This document shows positions 45,400 to 54,364 of a DNA stretch of 64,000 nt, piece by piece. The position numbers and the translations under genes are program-made. The number at the start of each line of letters is the position of its first letter. The first letter of the stretch is position 1. The DNA comes from Candidatus Saccharibacteria bacterium CG_4_10_14_0_2_um_filter_52_9. GTDB taxonomy: Bacteria > Actinomycetota > Acidimicrobiia > Acidimicrobiales > RAAP-2. The stretch covers positions 1-64,000 of the forward strand of contig CAJCJA010000002.1 in the NCBI GenBank assembly GCA_903970515.1, in the 5' to 3' direction. A model generated the notes under the pieces. That model did not search any database. It saw only the letters and a program-made list of their open reading frames with translations, and was not told the origin of the DNA.

Positions 45400-46274
45400 G
45401 TCGCATCGCGATCGCGACGTGTCGGCGCCTCGACATCGATCCCCAGTCCACGTTTCGTGGAGCGAACGTCGATCCCGACTCGCCCCATCTGCTCGCCGCG
45501 CTCGAGGACGTCGGGTTGCGCGGCGAACTGTGCGTATGGGACGACTCGAAGGTACGTTGGGACGCCTACGATCTCGTCGTCATCCGCTCGACGTGGGACT
45601 ACTCGCCACGGCGCGATGAGTTCCTCGATTGGGCGAAGGGCGTCGCGCACCTGATGAATCCCTTCGACGTGCTCGAGTACTCCTCGGATAAGCACTACCT
45701 TGAGGACCTCGGGAACGCGGGACACCGGATCGTGCCTTCCTTCTTCTGCGACGTGGGGAAGATGCCGATCTTTCCGAGTGGCGATTTCGTCGTGAAGCCC
45801 AGCGTCGGTGCGGGATCCATCGACGCTGCTCGCTACGCCGCTCACCAACGGGGCGAGGCGAGAGAACATGTGCTACGCCTACACGCCCAAGGTCGCGACG
45901 TCCTCATCCAGCCCTACGTGTCGTCGGTCGACGAGGTGGGCGAGCGCGCGCTCGTGTTCATCGACGGAGCGTTCAGTCACGCCATGACCAAGGGTGCCAT
46001 GCTCAACACGCCTGCGGCGAAGCGTGACGGATTGTTCCGCATGGAACAAATGTCGGTCGCGAACGCCGAACCCGACGCGGTGCACTTTGCGACGAGGGTC
46101 CTTGGCGATCTCGACTTCGCGGACTTGCTCTACGCACGAGTCGACGTGGTGCGCACCGACACGGGGTGGGCCTTGATGGAGCTCGAACTCGTGGAACCCT
46201 CGTTGTTCTTGCAGTTCCACGCGCCCGCCGCCGAGCGCCTTGCTCAGGCAATCGCCCAACGAGTCGCTTTTTGA
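45396..46274 (+). CDS. ATP-grasp ligase-like protein coupled to nuoN
   Basis: 292 residues of the RimK-like/DcsG-like ATP-grasp type. The N-terminal part (IAIATCRRLDID, LVVIRSTWDYSPRRDEF) is the pre-ATP domain. DFVVKPSVGAGSIDAARY is the ATP-binding loop with Lys, VLIQPYVSSVDEVGERALVF the hinge, and LYARVDVVRT...ELELVEPSLF the metal-binding Glu/Asp region. Such enzymes form an amide or similar bond using ATP; the substrate is unknown. Homologues in many actinobacteria are annotated only as hypothetical or glutathione-synthetase-like. GTG 45396 overlaps the nuoN stop, and its own stop lies one base from the convergent cyclase gene. Confidence 0.82.
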   Translation: MSRIAIATCRRLDIDPQSTFRGANVDPDSPHLLAALEDVGLRGELCVWDDSKVRWDAYDLVVIRSTWDYSPRRDEFLDWAKGVAHLMNPFDVLEYSSDKHYLEDLGNAGHRIVPSFFCDVGKMPIFPSGDFVVKPSVGAGSIDAARYAAHQRGEAREHVLRLHAQGRDVLIQPYVSSVDEVGERALVFIDGAFSHAMTKGAMLNTPAAKRDGLFRMEQMSVANAEPDAVHFATRVLGDLDFADLLYARVDVVRTDTGWALMELELVEPSLFLQFHAPAAERLAQAIAQRVAF

Positions 46275-46275
46275 T

Positions 46276-47241
46276 CTATCCAGAAGCCTGACGGTGCCCG
46301 AGTTTGTCACGGTACATCTGCGCGTCGGCGCGCGCCACCAACTCGTCGAGGCCCTCGCCTCGCTCGGCGTCGAACGTCGCCGTGCCTACGCTCGTTGAAA
46401 GTTCATACGCACGTCCAGACTGACGGCTGAGTGCCGTGAGATCCATGCGGACTCGTTCGATGGCGAGAGTCGGATCGCTCGCGTCAGCGAGAATGACGAC
46501 GAATTCGTCGCCGCCGTAACGCGCGATGATGTCCGACGTCCTAAACGACGAGTTCAGAGTTGTCGCGAAGTCCACAAGCGCGCGATCACCCTCCTGGTGA
46601 CCGAAGTCATCGTTAATGGCTTTGAAGTCATCGAGATCGAAGAAGAGTAGGGTCGCCTGCACTCCTCTTCGAGAGCAGACGTCCAGCAACATTGGAGCGC
46701 TGAAATCGAAACCCCGACGATTGCTCAGCCCCGTCAAGTCGTCGGTCGTGGCCAATTGCAGGGCTCTGATCTCCTGTTCGACCATGGTCGCGAGATCACG
46801 GAGACTCGCGGCATCCTCACTCGAGAGCTCGCGTGGTTGCTCGTCAAAGACGCAAATGCTGCCCAGGTTTGAACCTCGCGGACCGCTGATGGGGCAACTT
46901 GCGTAGAAGCGAATGTTGGGTTCACCTACGACGTAAGGATTGTCGAAGAAGCGCGGGTCCTTGGTCGCGTCGAAGACTTGGACGACCTCGTTGCCCAGAA
47001 TGGTGTGCGCGCAAAACGACTCATCGCGTGATGCCTCACGCTGGGGATAGCCCTGGACCGAAAGGAGCCAGTTCGTGTCATCTCCGACGATGGTCACGAC
47101 CGCTGACGTCACGTTGAAGAGTCGAAGCGCGAGCCGCGTGATTCGATCGAAACGTTCCTCGGGTTGACGATGCAAGAGGTCCAATGACAGTACTTCGGCC
47201 AGTCGCTCCTCTTCGTTAGGGGGTTTCTCAGCGGCGGGCAT
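46276..47241 (-). CDS. GAF-GGDEF diguanylate cyclase
   Basis: 321 residues, soluble. The GAF domain (about 25-155) has FCAHTILGNEVVQVFDATKD and YASCPISGPRGSNLGSICVF, the free-Met-reductase-like GAF type. GGDEF is intact at 243-247 (bases 46501-46515), preceded by an RxxD inhibitory site (RTSD). DLTGLSNRRGFD and FFDLDDFKAINDDFGHQEGD give the Mg and GTP contacts. It should make c-di-GMP in response to a small cytoplasmic signal. ATG 47241 is used; an upstream GTG at 47256 is possible. Confidence 0.9.
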   Translation of the reverse strand: MPAAEKPPNEEERLAEVLSLDLLHRQPEERFDRITRLALRLFNVTSAVVTIVGDDTNWLLSVQGYPQREASRDESFCAHTILGNEVVQVFDATKDPRFFDNPYVVGEPNIRFYASCPISGPRGSNLGSICVFDEQPRELSSEDAASLRDLATMVEQEIRALQLATTDDLTGLSNRRGFDFSAPMLLDVCSRRGVQATLLFFDLDDFKAINDDFGHQEGDRALVDFATTLNSSFRTSDIIARYGGDEFVVILADASDPTLAIERVRMDLTALSRQSGRAYELSTSVGTATFDAERGEGLDELVARADAQMYRDKLGHRQASG

Positions 47242-47528
47242 CGATGTACGTGTCACCTTTCCTTTATTGCAGCACGCGTTCGTATCGACGCACTGCAACG
47301 ATCACGCTCGAGGATGTAGACAATCGTCGTCACAATTCTACGGCACTACCGCGAAGAACTGTTCCACCTTTTCTCAAATCCTCGAACGTGACACTTCGCC
47401 AAATGGGTCCAGCCGAGGTCCCGGTTCGCATTGACAAGGTGGTCGCGAGCGCAGACACTTTGCAATGTTGCGCCAATCGTCGCGCACGCGAGGGCCGGGC
47501 GTATGGCGTCTCGAGGACAGTAACGTTG

Positions 47529-47909
47529 ATGACAATGGAGTACTCAGACCCCCTCACCCCTGGGGAACCGCCCGAGAACCCCGACGATTGGAGCGACGAA
47601 CAGTGGATCGCGTGGCTGAAGGCGACTGACTCGGGTCCCTATACGAGTGACGAGCTGCCGGTGAGCACGCTGGGCTCCAAACTTGCCCGCTCGTCATCTG
47701 GTCAGGCACTTGGTCAAGCCATGCTCGGCCTCGCCGCCGCGATTTACGGACCCAAGGATGAGGATCAAGTGATCATCGTTGAAGGGACGTCGTCGGGGGA
47801 GGACGACGAACCGTTTGCGGTGCTCCTCGACTTCGAACACCCCGAACAATCCTCCGTCGTCTTCAAGACTGATGAGAAGGAAGAATTGGACGACGATACC
47901 GCGTCGTAG
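47529..47909 (+). CDS. Acidic hypothetical protein
   Basis: 126 residues, strongly acidic at both ends. MEYSDPLTPGEPPENPDDW and SDEQWIAWLKATD come first, then SKLARSSSGQALGQAMLGLA in the middle, and DLDFEHPEQSS-like, EKEELDDDT at the end. It has no membrane helix or known motif. A start at ATG 47529 or 47535 is chosen because the frame further upstream, from 47244, does not read like protein. Function unknown. It converges with the RDD gene. Confidence 0.6.
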   Translation: MTMEYSDPLTPGEPPENPDDWSDEQWIAWLKATDSGPYTSDELPVSTLGSKLARSSSGQALGQAMLGLAAAIYGPKDEDQVIIVEGTSSGEDDEPFAVLLDFEHPEQSSVVFKTDEKEELDDDTAS

Positions 47910-47929
47910 GTGTGGGCGTGAGAACCTTT

Positions 47930-47955
47930 GCGCAAGTGACGTTCGCGTTGCGCAC
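47930..47955. terminator. Inverted repeat between convergent genes
   Basis: TGCGCAA at 47930-47936 and TTGCGCA at 47949-47955 can pair as a 7-base stem with a 12-base loop, in the 60 bases between two convergent stops. No T-run; weak candidate bidirectional terminator. Confidence 0.3.
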
Positions 47956-47970
47956 GCGCTGCGAGACGAC

Positions 47971-48594
47971 CTAGGCGCTGACGGGTCGAACGACGACGGT
48001 CTTGGCGAACTTGTCGTGGAGGGTCTGGTTCTTCTTGTCCCACAGCGGCCAGAGCAGATCGATCAGGACGGGCAGGAACAGGATGATCACGATCGACAGG
48101 TGTCGCGAGTTCAACATCTTCTCGTGCGCATCAGGGTGCAGATACCTGGTGTAGTGGTACAGCGACCCCAGTACGTCGAGGACACAGTAGAGACCCGTGC
48201 GCATGATGGCCTGCTGACTGGAAAGTCTCGATCGTGATTTCTCATCGACGCAGCGGATGTGCGTCACCCTCATGCCGAGCGTTTGACCATTCATGTAGAT
48301 GAGCAACAACACCGCGTACAAGAACACGATGACGATGTTGATGAAGGTCGCGGCGTACGACGTGACGCCGATCGCCCGGAGAGGGAAGGTGGCGACGATG
48401 CCCAGGATGATGATGTCGATCACGTACGCGACAACGCGCCACAGGAAACCCGCGAGGGCGACGTTGTCGCCGCGCTCGACGCTCGAGAGCGTAGGCATCG
48501 GGGCGAGCGTGGGTGCAGACGACGCCTTTCCACACGAGGGGCAGAATTGCTGGTCGGCCGTCTTCTCGGCGCCGCAATTCGAGCAGTAAGGCAT
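47971..48594 (-). CDS. RDD-family membrane protein with N-terminal zinc ribbon
   Basis: 207 residues. A zinc-ribbon (YCSNCGAEKTADQQFCPSCG) opens the protein, followed by a short linker and an RDD domain: FLWRVVAYVIDIIILGIVAT (the Arg-Asp pattern), a second helix, TLGMRVTHIRCVDEKSR, then two more helices. RDD proteins are membrane proteins of mostly unknown role, some linked to ion transport. The ribbon may bind metal or partners. Confidence 0.85.
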   Translation of the reverse strand: MPYCSNCGAEKTADQQFCPSCGKASSAPTLAPMPTLSSVERGDNVALAGFLWRVVAYVIDIIILGIVATFPLRAIGVTSYAATFINIVIVFLYAVLLLIYMNGQTLGMRVTHIRCVDEKSRSRLSSQQAIMRTGLYCVLDVLGSLYHYTRYLHPDAHEKMLNSRHLSIVIILFLPVLIDLLWPLWDKKNQTLHDKFAKTVVVRPVSA

Positions 48595-48676
48595 GGATTC
48601 TCCAGGATCACAATGTTGTCAACGAAAAAACTAACGCAGCGCAACGCTTGCTTCGCTACATGAACGAGCGTGCGGG

Positions 48677-51600
48677 TCAGTGCGCGGCGATCCTCTCGTC
48701 CTCACGTTTTGCCGCTTCCAGCACCTCATCAGGCACAACGGTGCCTGGTCGGTTGGCGGGGTCATTGGCCAAGAAACGCCCGAGCACCGGGATCTCGGTG
48801 ATTGACTCGGCGCGCAAGATCGCCGCGACCACCGGCACGAAACTCTCCGCCGCCGGATACACGAGATAACGCGCGAGCCACGAGGGGTAGTACTTGGCGT
48901 TAAAGGTCCATAGCGACTCGATCGGCAAGACGCCCGAGAGTCGCTTCAGGGCCCAACGCTCGACGCGGGTGAAGGTGCCGTCACCGCGTTCGCCGTCGAG
49001 CACCGAGCGGAACGCGGCGAAGTTGAGACTGAGACCCTGGGCACCGGTGGCGGCGAGATGAGCGATGGTCGAGCACAGCGCGTAGTCAATCAGTCCATTG
49101 GGATGTTCGCCGGGGTCGCGACGCATGATGTCGAGTGAATAACCGTTGATGGCGGGCGACGGCACGAACTGACAGACCGCGGCGGGATGTCCGTCGGGAT
49201 CGTTGACGATCGTGAGCAGCAGACCCTTGTCCTTGGGATCGAAGAGTCGCCCGAGCATCATTGAGAAACCGCGTTCCCCCTCGCCTCGACGGAGCATCGA
49301 GATGAGTTCGACGATTCTCGATACCTGGCTTGGGTCGATGTTCGAAGGGTCCACGAACTGCACGCTGTAGCCGTGCCGCGCGAGTCGCGTGCACGCTTGG
49401 CGCAACCCCTTCATCTTGCCGCCCTCGAGGGAAAACGATCGACAGTCGACGATTGCTTCGTCCCCGAGATAGATGTAGTGCATGCCCGCGGCGTGGTAGA
49501 TCGACGTCCACTCCTCGGACGCCGCCATCACGCCAATAGTCCATCCTCGCGACTCGCCGTACGCGCGAAAGGCGCTGAAGACCTCGGTGCGTTCCGCCTC
49601 GGGTCCAATGGGGTCGGGCGAGATCAGGGCGACGCCGCCGTAGACGGCGTAGGCGACGAGCGAGTCACGAAAGAAAAAGAACTGCTTGTCGTCGCGAAGC
49701 GCAAAGTAGTCGAGCGTGCCGCGCCCGTGTCGACGAACGATCTCTCTCGCGCGTAGTTCGGCGATTCGTCGCTCCGTGCTCGTGCCGTGTTCGCTCAGTC
49801 GGCGATCGACGACCGGTCGGGTCACGAGGTACAACAACGACACGAACAGCGCGACGCCAATCGTGACGAGCACTGGATCGATGAAGTCGTCGACATTGTC
49901 GGGCAGGTTGATGTTGTAGACGCCGATCAGGCGCTCCGCGCACGCGACCAACACGACGCCGAAGGAAGGCAGTTGATGGAGGTGGTGACGTGCGCTCGAT
50001 GCTTCAATACCCAGCGTCGAGGCGATGACGGCAATCGCCCCGATGAGTCCCAATCGGGGCACTGCCGTGCGCGTCGAGGACCGATCGGTCGTTGCTTGGA
50101 AGTGCTGGCGCTCCAGCACCAGAAAGGTCAGAATCGCGGCGGCGACCAGGGATGACGCGATTGACCCCCCTCGCGCGAGATGCGTGACCACGGTGAAGCT
50201 AAGGGCGGACACCGCGAGGAACCAGGCACGTCGCTGCCCACGGCGAATCCCGCGCGAGATCATGATCATCGCGATGCCCGCGACCGCCGTGATGGCGGCG
50301 GCGGACTGGGCGACGCCCAACGGAAGCAACGAGAGCACGACGTGGAGTCGATGGTGCAGCGGAGGTTCTGCGGTGACCGCGACACTAATGAGTCCATCGA
50401 GGAACAACAATCCGCTCGCCCAACGTCGAATGGAACGTTGTCGGCGTTGGGCGGTCAGGCGTTCGGCGCTGACCGGGAAGGGCGTGCCGTTAGGCCACGA
50501 ACCGACGCTCGACGTCGCGGTCGTGGGCGAGGGCTGGAGGGGTTGCCCCGCGACGGCGCGTTCGAGCATCGTGCCACGTCGTCGTGGGGACTGCGCGCAA
50601 ATGAGCCGGACCTGTAAGGTGCTCGCTGCCTCCACCTCGACGATGCCGAGTCGCTCCACTGAGGCGAACACCGGGGGGAGTCCAATTCTTCCTCGTCGCT
50701 CAATGACGACGGTGCGCGATGGTCCGGGCGCGGCGCACACACCGTCGTCGAGGAATGCCAACGCAGGCCTCGGCGCACCACCCACGACGGCGCCCGCACC
50801 GCCTCGCTCGCTGATTCGACGAGCGAGTTCGATCGCGTCCACGCCGTCGACGTAGGTCGCCGCGAGGGGTTCGCTCAATTCCGCCGAACGGTGCGTTCTC
50901 GCGTCACGATCGAAGCGTCGTCGTACGAGGAGCCCCGCGCACCCCACCACGAGCGCCTCGAGCGCGACGATCACGATGATATTGACGACGAGGTTGCCCC
51001 AAAAACTGGTGGTGTGCGGAACGTGAACCTTGTACACGCGGTGAGTGAAGTGCCCCACCAGTTTGGTGATGGTGTTGAAGAGGTCGAAAATCAACATGGC
51101 GAGGACCGGGAGCCAAATCCAAGCGCCGAGGCGTCGATAGAGAACTCGCGAGGAGACGAAGCGCGAGAGCGACGTAGGGTCCTCGAGTCGGTCCGCGTCA
51201 GATCGATCGTCCTTGTCGGCGAGTGACACGTCGATGTCGCAACGTCCGGCACTCACGGCGAGGTCGCGCACTCCTTTGGCGGTGGCGACCTGGAGAATCA
51301 CGTCCTTCGCGATCTCGATCCCGAGCGCGAGCAGTTGTGCCTGCGCTCGCTCGCGCTGGTCGAGCTCCGCGTCGTCGCTGCCCGGGAGCACGATAAATCG
51401 GTGATTGTCCTTGGCACAGAACGCTTCGATGGCGTCGCGCAGTTGGGGTAACGCTACGAATGTCGCCTCGATGAATTTTCCCAAGTGCGAAGTGGGCTCG
51501 GGGTGGAACATGTTGCCCGCCACGATGACGACGGCCGCGTCATCGATATCGTCCATCAAGTCCACCAATTCACGCAGTGGACGGCTTTCCGCGTCGGTCG

Positions 51601-51703
51601 TCGGCGAGAGCGAGAGATCGCTCAGCACGTACACGTGGCGTCCGTAGGGGACGGGGAGCGTCTGTCGCTCGGTCACTGGCACGACGTCTAGTCTCGCAGA
51701 CAT
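48677..51703 (-). CDS. Metallophosphoesterase-like domain fused to MprF/LysX-type membrane aminoacyltransferase
   Basis: 1008 residues. The first 200 follow the calcineurin-like phosphoesterase pattern with lost ligands: YVLSDLSLSP (relatives SDLHLG), VIVAGNMFHP (relatives GDLFD), VLPGSDD (relatives GNHD). About nine membrane helices follow (from about 200 to 600), with a large soluble loop between helices two and three. The last 400 residues are the DUF2156/MprF C-terminal domain: FFFFRDSLVAYAVYGGVALI, SLEGGKMKGLRQACTRL, GLSLNFAAFRSVL, WLARYLVYPAAESFVPVV. That domain transfers an amino acid from aminoacyl-tRNA to a membrane lipid. Substrate unknown. Start ATG 51703 or GTG 51706; divergent from the HAD gene by 34 bases. 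Confidence 0.83.
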   Translation of the reverse strand: MSARLDVVPVTERQTLPVPYGRHVYVLSDLSLSPTTDAESRPLRELVDLMDDIDDAAVVIVAGNMFHPEPTSHLGKFIEATFVALPQLRDAIEAFCAKDNHRFIVLPGSDDAELDQRERAQAQLLALGIEIAKDVILQVATAKGVRDLAVSAGRCDIDVSLADKDDRSDADRLEDPTSLSRFVSSRVLYRRLGAWIWLPVLAMLIFDLFNTITKLVGHFTHRVYKVHVPHTTSFWGNLVVNIIVIVALEALVVGCAGLLVRRRFDRDARTHRSAELSEPLAATYVDGVDAIELARRISERGGAGAVVGGAPRPALAFLDDGVCAAPGPSRTVVIERRGRIGLPPVFASVERLGIVEVEAASTLQVRLICAQSPRRRGTMLERAVAGQPLQPSPTTATSSVGSWPNGTPFPVSAERLTAQRRQRSIRRWASGLLFLDGLISVAVTAEPPLHHRLHVVLSLLPLGVAQSAAAITAVAGIAMIMISRGIRRGQRRAWFLAVSALSFTVVTHLARGGSIASSLVAAAILTFLVLERQHFQATTDRSSTRTAVPRLGLIGAIAVIASTLGIEASSARHHLHQLPSFGVVLVACAERLIGVYNINLPDNVDDFIDPVLVTIGVALFVSLLYLVTRPVVDRRLSEHGTSTERRIAELRAREIVRRHGRGTLDYFALRDDKQFFFFRDSLVAYAVYGGVALISPDPIGPEAERTEVFSAFRAYGESRGWTIGVMAASEEWTSIYHAAGMHYIYLGDEAIVDCRSFSLEGGKMKGLRQACTRLARHGYSVQFVDPSNIDPSQVSRIVELISMLRRGEGERGFSMMLGRLFDPKDKGLLLTIVNDPDGHPAAVCQFVPSPAINGYSLDIMRRDPGEHPNGLIDYALCSTIAHLAATGAQGLSLNFAAFRSVLDGERGDGTFTRVERWALKRLSGVLPIESLWTFNAKYYPSWLARYLVYPAAESFVPVVAAILRAESITEIPVLGRFLANDPANRPGTVVPDEVLEAAKREDERIAAH

Positions 51704-51737
51704 CACTCTGGTGCACGCCGGAGGAGCAAAAGCACTG

Positions 51738-52226
51738 ATGACATCCTCTTACTCACGGGAAAACTGGCACTGGCGCGAGGACGTTGTCCCATCGGGAAGC
51801 GTCGTGATCTTTGACATTGACGGCGTGCTCGCCGACGCGGCCGGACGCCAGCACTACCTCGATTGGGGCGACTGGCGCAGCTTCTTCGATGCGTGCGGCG
51901 ACGATCCGGTGATCGACGAGATCGAACGCTTGCTCGAGCTTCTCGATTCCTCCCTCCTGATCGTCTTGCTCACGGGACGTCCGCGTCGGGTTCAACCCCA
52001 TACGGTCGCGTGGCTCGAGCGCTACGGCATTCGTTGGGACCTGTTGATCATGCGCGAGTTTGGCGACTATTCCGGTGTCGACGAATTCAAACGCGGCGCG
52101 GTCCAAGACCTTCGTGCACGAGGTTACGAGATCCGCCTCGCCCTCGACGACGACCCGAAGAACCACGCGATGTACGTGAGCGAGGGCGTGCCTTGCATCT
52201 ACATCCATTCGGGCTACTACCTCTAG
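51738..52226 (+). CDS. HAD-like phosphatase
   Basis: 162 residues. VVIFDIDGVLADAAGRQHYL is motif I with both Asp, IVLLTGRPRR gives motif II Thr, KRG is near motif III, and LALDDDPKNHAMY gives motif IV acidic residues. The small cap and size resemble the polynucleotide-kinase-phosphatase or swiveling HAD-like groups; substrate unknown. ATG 51738 lies downstream of GGAGGAG; a GTG at 51711 is also open. Confidence 0.78.
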   Translation: MTSSYSRENWHWREDVVPSGSVVIFDIDGVLADAAGRQHYLDWGDWRSFFDACGDDPVIDEIERLLELLDSSLLIVLLTGRPRRVQPHTVAWLERYGIRWDLLIMREFGDYSGVDEFKRGAVQDLRARGYEIRLALDDDPKNHAMYVSEGVPCIYIHSGYYL

Positions 52227-52295
52227 TGGCTGTTCTCCTCGCCACCCCTAGGCTCGCCTCAGCATGGCACGATGCACCAGGTCGGAGAACGAAGA

Positions 52296-53543
52296 GTGAA
52301 AATCGCCATTATCGGTGCGGGCGTCGCCGGACTGACGGCCGCGTACGTGTTGTGTGAGCAACACGAGGTGACCCTGTACGAACGCGAGTCACGTCTCGGG
52401 GGCCACGCGCATACCGTCATGGTGCCCGGCGGCGATAGTGAGTACCCCGTCGACACCGGTTTCCTCGTCTACAACGATGCGACCTATCCGCGATTCATTG
52501 AGTTGCTCGATCGTCTCGGCGTCGCGAGCAAGCTAAGCACCATGAGTTTTAGTTACCAGGACCTCGCGAGTGGGCTCGAATGGAAGGGGACCAACCTCAA
52601 CTCCATCTTCGCCCAGCGACGCAACGTCCTTCGCCCGCGGTTCTGGCGCATGGTGCGCGAGATCCTTGCGTTCAATCGCACACTTCGTGATCTTTTGAAG
52701 AACCCGATTGATCCCGAACTCACCCTGGCGCAGCTGCTCGCGACGCGGCGCTGGAGCCGAGAATTCCTCGAGTGGTACCTCATCCCCATGGGTGCAGCGA
52801 TTTGGTCCGCCGAACCCAGTACCTTCAGCGAGATCCCGGCGAGGACGTTCGCAGAATTCTTCTCTCGTCACGGTCTTTTGAACATCCGAGGTCGTCCCGC
52901 GTGGCGAACAATAGATGGTGGATCAGTCAGATACGTGCAGCGAATTCGAGAGCGGCTCGACATTCGAGGGAAGGTGCGCATGTCGACGCCCGTGGTGGCG
53001 CTTCGCCGCGCCGATGAAGGTGTCGACGTCTTGACGGCGACTGACACGTCGCGCTTCGACCACGCGATTCTGGCGTGCCACAGCGATGAGGCGCTCGCCA
53101 TCCTGAGCGACCCCACGAAGGCGGAGTCCGAAGTACTGTCGGCAATCCGCTACCAGCCCAACGACGTGACGCTGCACTGGGACACCTCGCTGATGCCTCG
53201 ACGAAAGCGAGCGTGGGCCGCCTGGAATTATCGCCGTGCGCCCGGGGACGGCGATGTCGCCACCTTGACCTACGACGTTTCGACGCTGCAGTCACTCACG
53301 GCTCCCCGAACCTTCCTCGTGTCGCTGAACAGTCACCACGCGATCGATCCCGCCAAGATCCTCGCTCGATTCACCTACGCGCATCCGGTGCTCGATCGAG
53401 CAACCGTACGCGCGCAACAACTGCGCCACACACTCACGGGCAATCACACGTCATTCTGCGGCGCATACTTCGGCTACGGCTTCCACGAGGACGGCGTGCG
53501 CAGCGCGCTCGAAATCTGCGACGCCCTCGGGGTGGCGTGGTGA
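52296..53543 (+). CDS. FAD-dependent oxidoreductase of the cyclopropane fatty acid cluster
   Basis: 415 residues of the amine-oxidase-like flavoprotein family. It has KIAIIGAGVAGLTAAYVLCE (FAD), ERESRLGGHAHTV, PVDTGFLVYNDATYPRFIEL and AYFGYGFHEDGVRSALE at the end. This family is encoded next to DUF1365 and cyclopropane-fatty-acid synthase genes in many bacteria, and probably acts on the acyl chain or supplies a modified lipid; its reaction is not settled. GTG 52296 has GGAG eight bases upstream, better than ATG 52272. The stop overlaps the next gene. Confidence 0.88.
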   Translation: MKIAIIGAGVAGLTAAYVLCEQHEVTLYERESRLGGHAHTVMVPGGDSEYPVDTGFLVYNDATYPRFIELLDRLGVASKLSTMSFSYQDLASGLEWKGTNLNSIFAQRRNVLRPRFWRMVREILAFNRTLRDLLKNPIDPELTLAQLLATRRWSREFLEWYLIPMGAAIWSAEPSTFSEIPARTFAEFFSRHGLLNIRGRPAWRTIDGGSVRYVQRIRERLDIRGKVRMSTPVVALRRADEGVDVLTATDTSRFDHAILACHSDEALAILSDPTKAESEVLSAIRYQPNDVTLHWDTSLMPRRKRAWAAWNYRRAPGDGDVATLTYDVSTLQSLTAPRTFLVSLNSHHAIDPAKILARFTYAHPVLDRATVRAQQLRHTLTGNHTSFCGAYFGYGFHEDGVRSALEICDALGVAW

Positions 53544-54364
53544 GTGATTCGGCGATCTATTGGGGACGAGTCGCACATCATCGATTCTTGCCACGCGAAC
53601 ACCAATTCGCCTATCGCGTAATGATGTTCATGCTGTATCTCGATGAACTCGACGACCTCGAGCGTGACGTCACTGGTCTCGAGTTGGAAGGTAACGTCAC
53701 GGGCCGCGCAGCGCCCGCGAAAGCGATACACCGACTCCCTGGTCGTTACACGCTTCGTCGGCGTGACTTCTTGCCTGAGTATTCGGGCTCGCTCGACGAG
53801 GCCGTGCGAGAAATGTATCTTCGCGAGGTCGGCAGCGCCGCGCCCGGTCGCATTGCGGTTATGACGAACCTGGCGTCATTGGGGTGGAACTTCAATCCCA
53901 TTACGTTGTATTTCTTCTTCGACGGCGATTCCCTCACTCGGGCGATCGCCGAAGTGACGAACACGCCCTGGGGGGAGCGTCATCTCTACGTTCTCAACGA
54001 GCCCGGACCAATCGAATTCGAGAAGGCGCACCACGTCTCGCCATTCTTGGAGATGGACGGTACGTATCGACTCAATTACGCCGCTCCCACCGAGCGGTTC
54101 TCCCTCTCGATGACCCTGTTCGACCACCACGCCACGAAGCACAACGAATTGGGGAGTCGCCGATTCTCTGCCTCCATGGCCTTCGAGCGAGTGCCGCTCA
54201 CGAGTGAGGAGCTGCGGCGAGCGAGCCGACGCTACCCCGACATGGCGTTTCGAGTCAGCTTTCGAATCTACGTGCACGCGGCGCGCCTTTTCGCAAAGGG
54301 CATCAAGTATGTCCCTCATCCCACGGTCCGTGAGAAGGGTGCAGACAATGTCAGTCGGCATTAG
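53540..54364 (+). CDS. DUF1365 family protein
   Basis: 274 residues. AIYWGRVAHHRFLPREHQFA opens the DUF1365 domain; NLASLGWNFNPITLYFFFD, TNTPWGERHLYVL and HVSPFLEMDGTYRLNY are typical. The function is unknown, but it is the constant partner of the adjacent flavoprotein and cyclopropane synthase. GTG 53540 overlaps the preceding stop (GTGA). It overlaps the next gene by 17 bases. Confidence 0.88.
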   Translation: MSDSAIYWGRVAHHRFLPREHQFAYRVMMFMLYLDELDDLERDVTGLELEGNVTGRAAPAKAIHRLPGRYTLRRRDFLPEYSGSLDEAVREMYLREVGSAAPGRIAVMTNLASLGWNFNPITLYFFFDGDSLTRAIAEVTNTPWGERHLYVLNEPGPIEFEKAHHVSPFLEMDGTYRLNYAAPTERFSLSMTLFDHHATKHNELGSRRFSASMAFERVPLTSEELRRASRRYPDMAFRVSFRIYVHAARLFAKGIKYVPHPTVREKGADNVSRH

